Positions 36,195 to 49,225 are shown, counted from the stretch's first letter. The stretch: 64,000 nt of DNA from Tetrastigma voinierianum (GCA_016808115.1 JAEQBH010002845.1:1-64000), one strand, 5' to 3'. The notes: generated by a model from the sequence alone, not told the origin. Translations and numbers: made by a program.

Positions 36195-37045
36195 ATGGCT
36201 ACTGATTCTACTCCTACTGTGGTGCCTCCTCCAACGCCTGTTATGGCGCCAATGACTATGAGTCATGGAGAGAAGCCGGAAAAGTTTAATGGGACAGAAT
36301 TCAAAAGGTGGCAACAAAATATGTCGTTCTACCTTTGACTCCTGGCCCGCTTCCTTCAAGAGGATGCTCCCAAGATTGAAGGAAAATGAAACCGACAGTA
36401 AGTGGTTGTTGTTTGCGGCATGGAAGCATGTTGATTTCTTGTGTTGCAACTACCTCTTGAATGGCTTGGACAACACACTGTATAATGTGTATTATGCCTT
36501 CAATACTGCAAGAGAACTGTGGGAATCCTTGGACAAAAAGTATAAGACTGAGGATGCAGGGCTCAAGAAGTTTGTAGTAGGAAAATTCATAGACTACAAG
36601 ATGCTTGATTCCAAGACAATGATTAGCCAAGTTCAAGATCCACAAGTGATTCTGCATGACATACATGCAGAAGGCATGTATCTCAGTGAATCCTTCTAAG
36701 TGGTTGCAATCATTGAAAAATTGCCACCACTATGGAAAGAATTCAAGAATTACCTAAAGTATAAGTAGAAGGAAATGACTAAGACTTGATAAAGGAGGTC
36801 GAGAATGGGGAGGAAGACAACCGTGCATCCGAGAAGAAGGCAGCAAGGGCATCATGAAACTACAAGGCCAATGTCAGGAACAAGGGCGTACTCCCACAAT
36901 CACAAGAAGAGGAAGCACAATGGCAACGGTCCTAAGCAAGGTCCTAATGAAAGTTCCAAGGCAAGTGCTATGTGTGCAATAAGCAAGGGCACCGTGCTAA
37001 GGACTGTCATAGTCGCAAGGAACAAGGGAATCCGAAGAAGAAACG
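36195..37045 (+). pseudogene. Ty1/copia gag (UBN2-type) with zinc knuckle
   Basis: The ATG at 36195 begins MATDSTPTVVPP and is followed by the HGEKPEKFNGTEFKRWQQ motif of copia gag. The body (KWLLFAAWKHVDFLCCNYLL..., ARELWESLDKKYKTEDAGLK) matches the UBN2 gag domain. A CCHC zinc knuckle, CYVCNKQGHRAKDC, lies at about 36968-37010. One frame shift near 36338, a stop at 36699 and others after 36760 break the ORF. The frame then runs into the LTR inserted at 37046. In intact elements this protein forms the virus-like particle. Confidence 0.85.
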
Positions 37046-40000
37046 TGTCACGCCCCGATTCCGGTCCGACCCGACATGATCCGAACCTGCCCTCGGTACA
37101 AAACCATATACCGGGACTTCTTACTTTTTTTTTTCTTTTTTTTTTCGTAGTCGAACTTATATCTCAGGGGCGCATAAAATGATTTTAGTAACCAACAATC
37201 ATTTACATTTACCAATGAACCACCACCGGAATGGTATCCATTAAAATTTATACATATTTACTAAGTCCCATTTCTGATACAAATACATACCTAATACATA
37301 TCTAATACAAACATCAGAGATTGCGGAAAACAGTGCTGGTGAGCACCTATCTCTGAGATGGCCCGTACCGCTGGTGTGGAATGTCCTGTCCTCTTTATCT
37401 CCTTCTTCGCACCTACACCCGATTGAACACCCGTATAAGCTTACGTTTAGCTGAACATATGTATAAAGAATTCACCAATAAAATTACCAGCCACTATCTT
37501 TTTACATTTACTTATGCATATAACGAAGCCTATTCTTATGTGACTTCTAACTCATCCGTATTATACATGTAGCTTTTATTCTTTTCGCATTCTTATCATT
37601 ATCTTGTTCATATTACTTTCCCCGTGTCACGCGTTTACAAAGTCAGAACTCATATCTACTACATGTACGATAGATCAAATCATATTCAAAGTAAACTTAT
37701 ACGATACAATGGCAATTCAGAATAAATCAAATCATATCAATCTTTACACAAAAACCAACCTAATTAATACCACATATTAGACTCCTTATCACTATCACGA
37801 CTAAGCCATTAATCAACTCCCTTTAGAAATACATTTCGTGATCTCGATGCCCGTTAAATCCTTTTAGTTTCGCTTTATAAATTCTTCATTTGCAAAGTGT
37901 CGCGATCTCGAATCCCCTACTGGACCGATTGCCATCCAAGTTGGAGCCCTAAGCATTCACGCTTTCAATCAAACATTTACTTCGCCTTATTAAAATTCTT
38001 CCTAAAAGTGTCGCGACCCGAATCCCCACTCACCCGAATGGCGGATCCAAGCTGGGGAGTCTCTAAGCAATTCGACATTTTCAATTATCCTTTCCAAAAC
38101 ATTTGTTTATATTTATTTTATTTAGACCTTTTTAGTGTCGAAACACTTCTTTCGGGCAATCCCATAAACACATCATAATTTCAAAGACCCTTAACGCTAC
38201 ATTCAATAAATGCATTTTACAAAATGATGCCTTTTTACTATGGTATGTGTAAAAGATCTTAAACAATACAATCTTCAATTCCATCGTTTTCCCTTTTTGG
38301 TGTGTGATTCTTACATATAGCTATAAATTAGGCATCCTGACGATTGATTTAGTGAATCTGCACATTTTGTCGTTAATTAGTAATGTGATTTCACATTCAA
38401 TAATGCAGATCTCACATATGACTATAAATTCGACATTCACGGCGGTGCGATTGGTGAATCACATCTGTCTGTCATTCATTAGCAATGTGATTTCGCATTC
38501 AATTGTGCAGTCTCGCATATGAACATAGAAGTGGCGTGCGACAGTCGATTGGTGAATCTGTCTGTACAATATTCAGCATTAGCAATGTGATTTAGCGTTC
38601 AATTATTACCGTCTCACATATGGCTATAAAAGTCGACATTCCACGTGGTCGGTTGGTGAATCTGTCGCATGCATCATTCATTAGCAATGATTTCGCATTA
38701 GACAAATACGGTTACCTTCTGGCGAATTCGGAGTTAGGTGAATCCGTCGTATCGATTCGTTCAATGATACATTTCAAATCAATTTACTTTTACCACGATA
38801 ATTTTGCTTATCGTCGAATACATACACATGCATACGTGTGAACATTCGAATAACAATCATTCAAATCAATATATATATACATATATATTTCACAATTAAC
38901 ATTCATAACAGATCCATAATCACATTTCAATTCTAATATCACTTTCATATTATCTTTTTCAAAGATATCATAATCTATGTACACATTTCATATGCTCATT
39001 TACATATTCATTCCGCATTATACTCATTCATAAGTACTCTTCACGTGTTCATTTCAAATATACTCATTCATGCACTCAGTCATAAATTACATTAGCGTAT
39101 ATAAGTCATGTATACTTGTTCATAAATTACTCCATTCATACACTCCATTCACATATTCATTCATGTACATTCATTCATAAATTCATTTCGTATACTTATT
39201 CAAGTATACCACTATCATTTGTTATCATTTACGGTTATATGTGATAATAATCATATACTATCAGCCACATATTAACTATGTGTTCATATTATTGTCTTTC
39301 ATGTTCCGTTCATGTTTCATTTCGTTTTCATTTTCATTTACCATAATCATTTTCATGTTTCACTTGAACACCTTTATACATTTTCATTTCTACATTTTCC
39401 TTGTTTCATACCTATTCCATATGGCACTTCTGCTCTTGCAGTATGATATAAATGGAATCACCTCAATCATATATTCTTATTCCTCTATGAATCTACCCTT
39501 TACTTAGGAAGTGGAAGCAATCCAATGGATAGTCAAAGCTAAAGTCATGGCATTTTCATGGCCAGTCAGTTTAGGATTACCTTTAGAGCAGTTTATATTA
39601 CTAATTTTTTGAGGTTCTAACTTTATATTTGACACAGGGTCTTTGTACTCAGCAAATATAAAGGTGCTAGGGTTTTCTATTCGGTGGAATTACCCAATTC
39701 GGGCACTTGAACTCAAGTTACGTCGAAACAACCGGACCTCTATGTTCAAAGGCCGGAACGGAATTTGTCTTGTATTTACTTTAGTGAATTTTTAGGCCCT
39801 CTTAGGATCAGAATTTGAAGATTCCTATTCTTTAAGTTTTGTTCTCCTCGAAGTCTGTTACTACGTAGCCACTTGAATCACTCAAATCGGATAAGAAATG
39901 AGAAGTTATGGCCAAAATACAAAAGCCGGTCAAGCGGAAAACCGGAGCAAGTTCTGGTGGACTTCACTTCTACCGGTAGGACTTGGCAAATGACCCGGAA

Positions 40001-40898
40001 TCAGTTCTACGGTAGGACTTAACTCCCTACCGGTGGGAACTCTCCAGATGCCCGGGAGATGTGTGTTTTGCCACGTTTTTTGTATGTTTGGCTCAATCGG
40101 CTCGCCTCATAAATGCCCCAGAGGCCACTTCAAATTAAATACGCGATCTCTTTTCTACTCAATTATCATTCAATCCTTCTCTTATTTCAAAAGGCGCAAT
40201 ATAGTTTATTTAAAAACACATTCTAATATGGGTCTTAACCATCATACAATACACAAATTTATTAGGGTTTGTTACAACCCAATAGCTTTTCAACATACTG
40301 GTCATGAAGTAAATCGGCCTCCGAAAGGGAGGATTAGTAACTGCTTTGTCTGATTTAGAGTTTTGTTAACCACAATTTAATACATCTTTAGTTAGGATGA
40401 AATCCTAACAAACCCTAGGTTTGGAGTACAACAAATAACCATTAACCAAACAAAACCAAGGATCCATCTTTCAGGTTAGTAGTTCATTACCTTTTTTGGA
40501 GCTTGGCTTTGCCTTTCTTCCCCTCTTCTTCTTAACTCGCTTCTTCTCTCATTCTCTTCTCTCCCTCTCTCTCTACGGTTTCTCTCCCAAATGAGACCAA
40601 TTTTAGTCTTTTAATCCATATTTGTTAAGACCATGTTTGGCAGCAAAAGAAATCCATTTTTGCCTTTAAGTTTCCATAGTACATCTTGAATCCCAAATTC
40701 TTCCTTTTGAAAATCAACTTAGGCATATTCTAGTTTAACCCCTCATCTTTCTCTTTTATTTTTCTTATCATTTTTTAATAATTACAAGGTGCCCTTGTAT
40801 CTTGTGCTTTAGGGTCCTGATTTGGTACCAGAAGTTAAGTGTTTTGGCACTGTGTGCCTGAAAACAAGTCGAAAGCGGGGTATATTTGAGATATTACA
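37046..40898 (-). mobile_element. Long solo LTR (Ty3/gypsy, Tekay/Del-like) splitting the copia polyprotein
   Basis: On the minus strand it starts TGTAATATCTCAAATATACC and ends CGGAATCGGGGCGTGACA, typical long gypsy LTR ends. The flanks AAACG (left) and AAAGCG (right) look like a slightly altered target duplication. It separates the copia zinc knuckle region from the protease region. No internal coding sequence or second LTR is seen in its 3.85 kb, so it is read as a solo LTR. Within it the stretch at 38.3-38.7 kb holds degenerate repeats around TTAGCAATGTGATTTCGCATTC. Confidence 0.62.
38330..38720 (+). repeat. ~100-base degenerate tandem repeats inside the solo LTR
   Basis: Four successive units share TTAGYAATGTGATTTCGCATTCAAT-like, TCTCACATATGRCTATAAA and GATTGGTGAATCTGTC-like blocks, at about 38330, 38420, 38515 and 38620. 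Period is roughly 95-105 bases. Confidence 0.6.
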
Positions 40899-40903
40899 AA
40901 AGC

Positions 40904-41710
40904 GCCCTCGGCTTGATGTGGTAGTGTGTGTCTTAGACATGAACCTCTCGTAGTAGTCTTTGGGGTGAACTTCGTAGCGGCGATACCAAGGAATGGTGGG
41001 TGGACACGAGAACACTCGTCATGTTTGCTCAGACAAAAGTTGTTCTCATCATATCAAACAGATAATGGGCTTGACTCTTTATCAGGCAACTCCTCTTCTT
41101 CGAGTTTGAAGCCCCGAAGGTATATGCCAAAGGCAACATAGGCAGGAACTACTCTCAATGATGTGTTGCATGTGCGAAATTAGAAAGAATCTGATGTCTG
41201 GATCATTGTTAGTAGAAGAGGCTTCAGTTGGTGTTTATCTCGAACCTTCATCTCACTTGAAAAATAGGATGTATGTGGGAAAGGGTATATGAGCGATAGA
41301 CTCTTCCAAAATGAATGTAATGACATTGTACCTCCTATTAAGAATGTCAATAAAAGAACATCTTTTGTATATGTGAATCTTCAAATGTGTGGCATGTGGA
41401 GACTAGGACATGTTAATTATGATACATTGCGAAGATTAATTAATATGGAGTGTTTGCTAATTTTAAAATAGATCCAAATCATAAATGTGAGATTTGACGT
41501 AGCGGAATCTAAACTTACACAAGAACTTCTTTCCAGTAATTGAAAGAAGTAGTGAACCTCTAAATTAATACATTCGGATATACGTGATATGAAATTTATT
41601 CAAACTAGAGGTGGTAAGAAATATTTTCTTACATTAATTGATGATTGCACAAGATATTGTTATGTTTACTTATTGAGAAGTAAAGACGAGGCATTGGAAA
41701 TGTTTCAACA
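40904..41710 (+). pseudogene. Copia protease, GAG-pre-integrase and start of integrase
   Basis: Continues the gag above after the LTR insertion. Fragments in shifting frames: the protease region with the WWVDT-type active-site block and TRHVCSDK (about 40990-41035), RMYVGKGY (about 41270), the pre-integrase HVNYDTLRRLIN and CEIC-like block (about 41405-41500), and the start of the integrase core, RGGKKYFLTLIDDCTRYCYV (about 41610-41670), up to KDEALEMFQH at 41710. Many stops and shifts. The rest of integrase, RT and RNase H are absent because another insertion begins here. Confidence 0.75.
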
Positions 41711-43612
41711 TGTTATACACCAAAGCACACATAAAAACACAATGCATGCAATGTTCTAATCATTTCCCGTGATTGCCTAGGTAATCACATACCTAAACCC
41801 TTACATCGAGCTGTGATGCTCATAACAGACACACCTTAATGACCATGGCCTAAACCCGTGTCCTGAGCCCTAGGTACTCGTGTACTTATGCTCTGATACC
41901 AAGTTGTGACACCCACATCTGGGGGACCGTGACAATATACGTCAACACAACGGAAACCTATGGATATGCGGTGTCTGATATACACTCATTTTGTCTCATA
42001 TATTGGAACCCATTCATATTTAATTTGAATATACAAAAATATATGATAGACTATTTAATCAACGGTCATTTACTAGTCCTTTTATCTTGACAAAAGGTAT
42101 ACATGTTACGCTAGAATATAATGCATGACAAAAACAAAACAAGCGAAGCCTAAAATTCAGAGCTCTCATCTCGCATGCGGTCCACCATCATGGTCAGACA
42201 CCTCTGTGGACACATACGAGAAAGGGTCACGACGAGTGTGAAGCCCGATGAAATGACTCCCTCTGAGGGCTACTTCCCATCTAAATACACATGCAATGGT
42301 GCCTGACAAATACACATCCACTCAAATGTCTACATGAATATCTGTCATGCATGATGTCATCATGCCCATATCAGGAGTCACTCCATAGGCTCCTCACACG
42401 TGCATACGAGAGTGTGAAAACCGTCATTGATATTACCAATGACCCATGTATCGAGCCTCACTGGCTCCATTATCCAATAGAAGTGCCAATGGGCGAAAGC
42501 CAATCCCGAGTCAATCCAGGCTCTTATCACCTGACCCGAAGTCACATCTTGATAATCATGACCGTATCTCTTCTTTGGGCATATAGCACAGGATCACACA
42601 GATCTCTTTACACCCATATTACAAAACTGCCCAGGATCACGCTCACGGGTCTCTTACACTGCCATTGGCTTTGCAGGGGTTAACGGTCCCCCTTCTTGCT
42701 CCGCCCGAGCACACATTATTTATATTTATTTATTTTATTTTATTTTGTGCTTAGTAGGACATATATTGGACGTCGTCAATGCTGAACTCACTACCCATTC
42801 CATCAACAATAATGATGATGGTGACCACTAAATGCACACACCCAACATAATCTGATGTCCTGTGCATATGGTGCTAACATTACTACCAGGTTCTCATGTT
42901 ACAGCACACTACATAAAACATTTTTACTCGATCGTACTTCATGCCAGAATTACCATGTAAACATATATAATTCCCATCCATTATGTTGCCATTTAAACTA
43001 TGTTAACCTGCTGACATATTCGATATTTACCGGTGTCAATCATATCATAAAAAAAAAATAAGTCGTAAATAAAACATTCGGCCATAATGAGTCTAGACTT
43101 AGTTCGAAATTTTTGGTCGATCTTTGTTTGCTTGGCTAAGAATTTAGCCCACAGGCATGGCGGCGTCTCGAAAAAGCGGTTCACTAAAATCCATAACAGT
43201 CCGACTTCGGTCCCGAACTGATCACCCATGGCTCCAGTAGCCCCTAACACGGGAATAATTCTTTTATTATTAATTTTATCAATTTTACTAGTTAGAACCG
43301 ACCTCGGATGCAAGCCAATCTTAAAACCCCGTCATGCAGTGTAAGAAAACCAACCCTGACAAAGTGCCTTATTTCCAACGGTCGCACTAAATGGAACGAG
43401 ATCTGGACCTTAAAGCCTAGTCCCGGACGTAAACCAGTCTGTGGTGGCTGATCCTGTGATCGGTTAACCCCACCGACCATTCAGTTCACTTAAATAAAAG
43501 AGGCGAGTAGGAGAAACCCACACTGGAGCGTGAAATGTGAATCATCAGTTCTTGTCTCTTGCAAACTCTAGTTGAGTAGACCCGAAAGCTTAATTTTGAT
43601 GTAGTTGTCACA
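41711..43612 (-). mobile_element. LTR plus short internal stub of a minus-strand LTR retrotransposon
   Basis: The LTR is 41905-43612, with perfect terminal inverted repeats TGTGACA...TGTCACA (1.7 kb). Read on the minus strand, it is its element's 5' LTR, followed by AC and the tRNA-iMet primer-binding site TGGTATCAGAGC (41901-41890) and then only about 180 bases of internal DNA to 41711. The remainder of the element is deleted. It breaks off the copia integrase. Confidence 0.72.
41890..41901 (-). other. Primer-binding site (initiator Met tRNA)
   Basis: TGGTATCAGAGC on the minus strand, two to three bases after the LTR end, the classic plant LTR-retrotransposon PBS. Confidence 0.85.
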
Positions 43613-43639
43613 TCGGACCATAGTAAAAATTGGACAACT

Positions 43640-43860
43640 TTGTTTTTGTTTTTTTTTTTTTTTCTTCTTCTTTCTCCATGCCCCGTTTGTTCTTCCTTTC
43701 TCTTCCTTTTATAATGTTTTTTTTTTTCTTTTTCTTCTTTCCTTTTCTAAGAACTCTTTTCTTTCTTTTTTTGCCTTCCTTTTCCATTTCTCTTTTCATA
43801 AATGTATTTCACTTTGTTTCTCTTCTCCTTTAACATTTTTCTCTCCCATTTTGAATCATT
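43640..43860 (+). repeat. T/C-rich low-complexity tract
   Basis: About 220 bases almost entirely of T with scattered C (TTTTTCTTCTTTC style). It accounts for phenylalanine-rich and lysine-rich open frames on the two strands, which are not genes. Confidence 0.85.
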
Positions 43861-43977
43861 ATTATTAGTATGATTGAAGGAATAATTCCTCCCCATTTCC
43901 TCAAGCCTCATGTGTGTGATTTCTTCTTTTCTTTATTCCTTATTCCCCTTTATGACATCATACATGTGGCTCATTGG

Positions 43978-45144
43978 TGATGGCGCCTAAAATATATCAT
44001 ACCGCGTCTATCTTTTGGTTTAGCTCTATCTTATAGTTAATAGGCAGTTATAGCTAGATACGATTTTGCATTGTATATGAATAGTGGAGCGGCGGTTTTA
44101 GGATCATTTTGGAAGCGAGAAGAAGAAGCGAGAAAGTTGGCGGGGAACATGCGGCGATACCAGCGTCACGACGTACCAGCGTCGCGTACCGAAGTGCGAC
44201 CCGCGTCACGGCGTCGAATTCGGCGGAGAGTCAACGACCGGCGTCGCGATGCTTGCATCGCGGTGCGACATTGGCGTGCGGCGTGATGCGTTCGCACCGA
44301 CATCATTAGGAACGAAACAGATGGGGATGGGAAAGCGTCTGACGAGAACGCGGAAGCATAAGCGACGATGGAAGACACTTGCTTTTGTGTTTTCTTCTAT
44401 TCTTAAAAACGACTAATGATTTATAGATTGATTAAGTGGCATAGCAAGTCAGGTATATTTCTAGATTCACATCAGGGTTTGTTGAACCACATGTGATTGC
44501 ATGGATTAAGATTTTGATTTTATATTATTCGGTTATTTATGACTTATTTATGCGCTCTACATATCTGCGGTTATACATGTGATGTATGGCGACGCTGGCA
44601 TGATCTTGCTAGATTGTGCGAGATCGAGTGAGGACGCCAGGGGATCAATTAGAGCGACCTCGGTCAATTTGAGTAAACCAAGATGTCAGTTAGGTGTGAT
44701 TAAAGTGAACATTTAGCGTTTCGAGACGTGGGTTGGGGTAGAATACACTCCAGCCTATCTAGCGAGATAGGCGGATATGAGAGAGAGGTATCTCGTAGAG
44801 CACGATCACCGTGATCGATAAGTCCTGTGTGAATAGGCGAATAATAATTCCCTGGGTAGTTTTCTCCATCAAAAGTGGCGGGGAAATGGAAGAATACTAG
44901 TCTCCTATTTCTGTTGATTTGCTAAGATAAATTAGTTTAGTTTAATCTCACACCTTAGTTAATTAGTCGTTTTCCAAAGCTTACGTCCTAGATAATATTC
45001 AAAAGGCTAATTTCAATAGTCAACGCTCTTCTCCCGAGTGGATTGATGATATGCATGCTTGGAATTACGTTATATATTGCGTCTGACGCGTGCACTTGCG
45101 GCGCGTAGGCGTATATATTTTACACATCACGCTTTATTTTGTCA
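43978..45144 (+). repeat. 5' LTR of the Athila-like element
   Basis: Starts TGATGGCGCC and ends TTTTGTCA. Aligns along its length with 59975-60984: shared blocks CTTTTGGTTTAGCTCTATC, GACACTTGCTTTTGTG, AATGATTTATAGATTG and AATCTCACACCTTAGTTAA. It is about 157 bases longer than the 3' copy, mainly because of a GC-rich insert at about 44135-44305 built from GCGTCGCG/GCGTCACG motifs. Confidence 0.85.
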
Positions 45145-45150
45145 GAGTTT

Positions 45151-45173
45151 TGGCGGCCCGGATTGTCGGGAGA
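45151..45173 (+). other. Primer-binding site (tRNA-Asp-like)
   Basis: TGGCGGCCCGGATTGTCGGG lies six bases after the 5' LTR. It resembles the TGGCGCC...TTG(T/C)CGGGGA primer site used by Athila/Tat elements, with small changes. Confidence 0.6.
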
Positions 45174-45305
45174 AGTTTGGTGTTGATGTTGACGAGGCAA
45201 TTAGATATTACTGGAATTTTCTTTTTATTTTTGTTTCTTTCTGAGTCTTTGGTAATTTGGTCTTTGTTTTTCGTGTGTGATTGCAGTCAAGGTTATAGTG
45301 AGTGC

Positions 45306-45500
45306 ATGCGAAGACGGGGTCAAGTTGAACTACATCCTTTTGATCTGAGCGGAAGGACACCTTTGTTTCGCGAGAGCGAGAAAAGCCTGATTATAGAAAT
45401 CCCAGCAATCATACAGATAATGAAGAGCGATCATGGCCATGACGAAATGAGCTTGAGGGAGCGTGAGTCGAAAACTCAGTGGATTTTAATCGTTTTCTAA
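45306..45500 (+). pseudogene. Short leader ORF after the PBS, possibly the gag N-terminus
   Basis: A 64-codon frame starting MRRRGQVELHPFDLSGRTP, charged and without a recognised domain. Its place, 130 bases after the PBS, is where Athila gag begins, and the recognised gag core resumes only at 51.4 kb. It may be the detached gag start, separated by the later insertions; this is inference from position. Confidence 0.35.
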
Positions 45501-45749
45501 TTTAAATGGCAATATGAATGCGATTAATAATAAATATAGATATTTACTCAAATATAAATTTACGAGAGAATTACAGCGGAATCAAATCGGCAAAACCGGG
45601 AAAAGAGGCAATCTAATAGCGAAGTGGAAATTATATTGAGAGCAAGTCGTGTTAACAAGGAACTCGTGGCTATTTCCGGTCACACGACACCACGAGACGA
45701 GTCTTGAGGGAGAAATGGAAGGATGCATCAAGCCAAGTCGTGACAGGAA

Positions 45750-46740
45750 CATGAGGTTGCGACCAAAAATACTAAGTCACCCAGAAATAGACGTTGCGAC
45801 CAAGGAAGAGTTGCTGAAACAGAAGGAATATTCAAGGAAGAATATGAGGTCGGGACGCAGCTTGAGAGTTCTGCGACACGAATGAAGATGACATAGTCAT
45901 GGCATAAACTTAAGGTCGCGACGTTGATCGGTTGATGAAGCCATAGATGAGGTCTCTGCAGGAAAAATGAAGTTGCAACTAGTTCTTAATTGAAAGACTC
46001 AATTCGAAGTCGCGACATACTTTTGAGGTTGCGACATGAAACAAAGACAAGGGGTCTCTACATGAAGGATTTTCAAGTTGTGACCCAGCTAATATGTGTA
46101 TGACTACATTTAAGCGACTAAGGCCAGCCTACCGCGAAGAGCAACCATAAAATTGTGACACCATTTTTATAAGTCGCGACATCGAAATAGAGGCGGAGAA
46201 GGAAAATGGTTGCAACGAAAGAAGAATAGGGTTGCGACCCGGAAGGAAAGCGGAGTATCGATTGGTGCGACCCGGAGTTTTCGATCCGCGACTAAAAATT
46301 TTGTACTGATGAATATAGAAGGTTGCCATAGAGATAATCGGTGTTGCGACTAAGTACATGTAACTGAGACAAGGACAAAGGGTCGGCAAAGTAACGAGGT
46401 GGCGACCGGAGCGGTGATAAAGAAATTAGCAGTCGCCTTGATTATCAGCGTCGTGGCCAAACGACATGTATAGGACGAGAAGCTCGAAGCGAAAGAAGTC
46501 GCGACCCGAAAAAAAGAAGTCATGACTGGGAAGGCAAAGACATGGCCATAGGCGTAGTCACGACGAAATAGAGTCGCGACCTTGAGTCTGGCGGCGGTAG
46601 AGCCATGTCGACTCCGCGAAAAATTGCGACGCTCATCAGCGATTCTGAGGAATCTGATCACAATTGAAGATCTTCAGTATGACTAACGAAGTCCTGAATC
46701 TGAAGAATTGGTCGCGACTCCATTTTGGGGTCGTGACTTG
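45750..46740 (+). repeat. GTCGCGAC motif cluster 1 (CpG-decayed)
   Basis: About 20 copies of an 8-base palindrome GTCGCGAC or its one-step variants GTTGCGAC, GTCGTGAC, GTTGTGAC and GTCATGAC, spaced roughly 20-100 bases apart, in otherwise purine-rich filler. The variants are those expected from C-to-T change at CpG. A TATAAATA box follows at 46810. Open frames through this stretch are by-products. Confidence 0.75.
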
Positions 46741-46809
46741 AAAATAATGGAGTGGGCCTTCCTTTTAGGATCCACACAGGCTTGGAATCATGTACCAATT
46801 TAGGACGAT

Positions 46810-46817
46810 TATAAATA
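46810..46817 (+). promoter_or_regulatory. TATA box after GTCGCGAC cluster 1
   Basis: TATAAATA in the context GACGATTATAAATAGCC, about 70 bases after the last GTCGTGAC. The layout resembles a U3 promoter of an LTR, so 45.6-47.3 kb may itself be part of an inserted LTR. Confidence 0.45.
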
Positions 46818-49222
46818 GCCTATAATTTTTAGTAAAGTAGCTCCGGGTTAATGCCATACTTGGGAAGAGAGGAGAGGACTCAACGTATATTTTAGAATAT
46901 ATTTTTTTATTTTATATTCTTTTTACTTTCTTTTAAGATCTTGAACCATTGATACGTGTAGAAAGCGATGAAGGTGGTTAATTTCGTTTTTCTCTTACCA
47001 TTACGCACGAAATTAATGGGTGAACAAATTTTTGGAAATTCGTCGTTTCGAGTTTGTTCTGATTACGATTGGGTGTCTTGATCGATGATCCATTGCCCCA
47101 TCGATTATGTCACACGATGTGAGAAACGATTTAGATTGGATTCTAGTGAGTTACAATCTTTTACGCATCATTTAGAGAGATACTTGGATTGGAATTTATT
47201 TGATTGATGTTGTTATTTATTCATCGACCCGGTTCCCGATAATAGCCGTTATACCATTTCAAGAATTGTTTCACCTTTCACAGTTTAAAGGCCCTCTACT
47301 TGACACAGAGATGGAGATTCCTGAGAGTTGGGAACATTCCACTTGTGGACATGATAGACTACCATTGACGAATTATTAAGCTCTGAAAGTTCACCTCGAT
47401 AAATTCCCTTTTCAGTCATAATTATGTTGGAGGGGAACATTTATTAATGTAAATAATCAGAGACTTCGCCTTAATCTGATGGGAAGTTCTTGACTCTGTG
47501 TTATGGAAGCTGAATCAAGGAAGGAAGAACCATCAGATTTAAAGACAGTCATCAATTGAGTTGTAAAGTTTTTCTGACCCTGCGAAAGGGGAAATGAATC
47601 TGGAGTCTAGAAATGGGTGTGAAGTATTGAGAAAGAAAAACACTTAGATCTTGCAAGAAGGTCAAAAATTCAAGTAGCTGATTAGATCCTTGTCTTTGAG
47701 AAAAGCAGGGGCCTCTAATCGGTGAATATGGAGAAATCCAATTGCATATTAAGGCATCTTGGACAAATCCACATCCAGCAACAGAATAGAGTAATGCACA
47801 TTTATCGGGAATTAGGTACATTTCAGTACTGGAAGGATATTGTTGGGTTTCTTTCTAACTCGAGAGGGGACCCTCGTGTATCTGAATTTGAAAAAAAAAA
47901 AACTTTCATTTCTTTAAAACATTTTAAAAGTGAATCCGTGGAAGCGAACCCATTTATAGGATTCACGTTTTCCATTAAATTCTTATGAAACATGGTGGGA
48001 CAATTTTTTTTTTTTTTAATTAAACCCTTTATAGAAAATTAGGCAGAGTTTCCTCTGTTTTTCGGACATGTCCCAATTTACAATACCTGTAATAAAACAA
48101 TTTAATTTTCTCCACATCCAATAATGGGACATCAAGTCCACCACAACCAATTTCAAATCAAACTTTAAAATCATTTTCTGAACACTATAGATATATAAAC
48201 AATCTTTTAAAACTTATATACATTACAAAATAAAGGTGCACAAGTAGTTATTTACAACAAAAACTATACATTGTCAAAAAGGTGGTTGTCACGTGAGGCG
48301 GAGTGTCAACGGAGGATGCTGGAAGCGTGGTTTTACGAAAACATTTATAAAACATTTGGAAAAGGGTAAGATTTAAGGAGCTTAGTGAGAGTACGAGTTC
48401 ATAGGAAAGTAATGTTTCCGGATATAGTTCAAATACTCGTGTAAAACAATTGTATAGAGATCTCATTTATAAACATTTACTTTACTTTCTTTTCCATATA
48501 GTTCAAATACAATGTAAAACAATTGTATCAACATATCACAATATACTCTTTTCCTTTTGGATCTATCATATCGATGGAACTCGCATCACGAATTAACCAC
48601 CATTGGTCCATGAAGAACCTCGAAAAGCTTGATCTTCACGATCACAATGGCCCCAAAAGGAACCTCCCAGAAATCGTACCACAGTTAACCACTGTTGACC
48701 CATGAAAGAACTTACGAGAAGCTTGATCTCGATCAGATGGCCAAGAATCTTCGATAAATCGTGTCTTTCTTTTAAATACCATTGCTGGAGATAAATCACA
48801 ATATACGTTGGTAAACTTTTCGTACACTTTACATGTGTATAGCAATAGCTTTCTTCCCTTCCCTCTATAAAAAAATCCTATACCCTTTCCATGTACATTG
48901 CATTGTAAAAATCTGCTGTCTGACTTTATTTAAACTTTATCTTTGTAACATAGGGTAACCATGGATTCAAACATTTTTCGTATAATCATGTATATATAAA
49001 ATATCATTCATAAATGGTTTCATTTCATATGGAAACCAGAAATCATACTTTATAAAATATGGAAACTATAATCATTTCATATTTTGTCAACACATCTTTA
49101 TAAAACTATGGAAACCATAATCAGTTCATATTTTCTCAATAGCATGTTTAAAGTCGAAAACTACATTTCTTTTTTTTCTGGTGAACATTTATACTGTAGA
49201 TATGAAAACATATACATTGGTA

Positions 49223-49225
<3 letters not shown>

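Noticed and set aside
43605..43868. Open frames of 60-87 codons on both strands
   Set aside because: They are poly-Phe and poly-Lys readings of a T/C-rich low-complexity tract.
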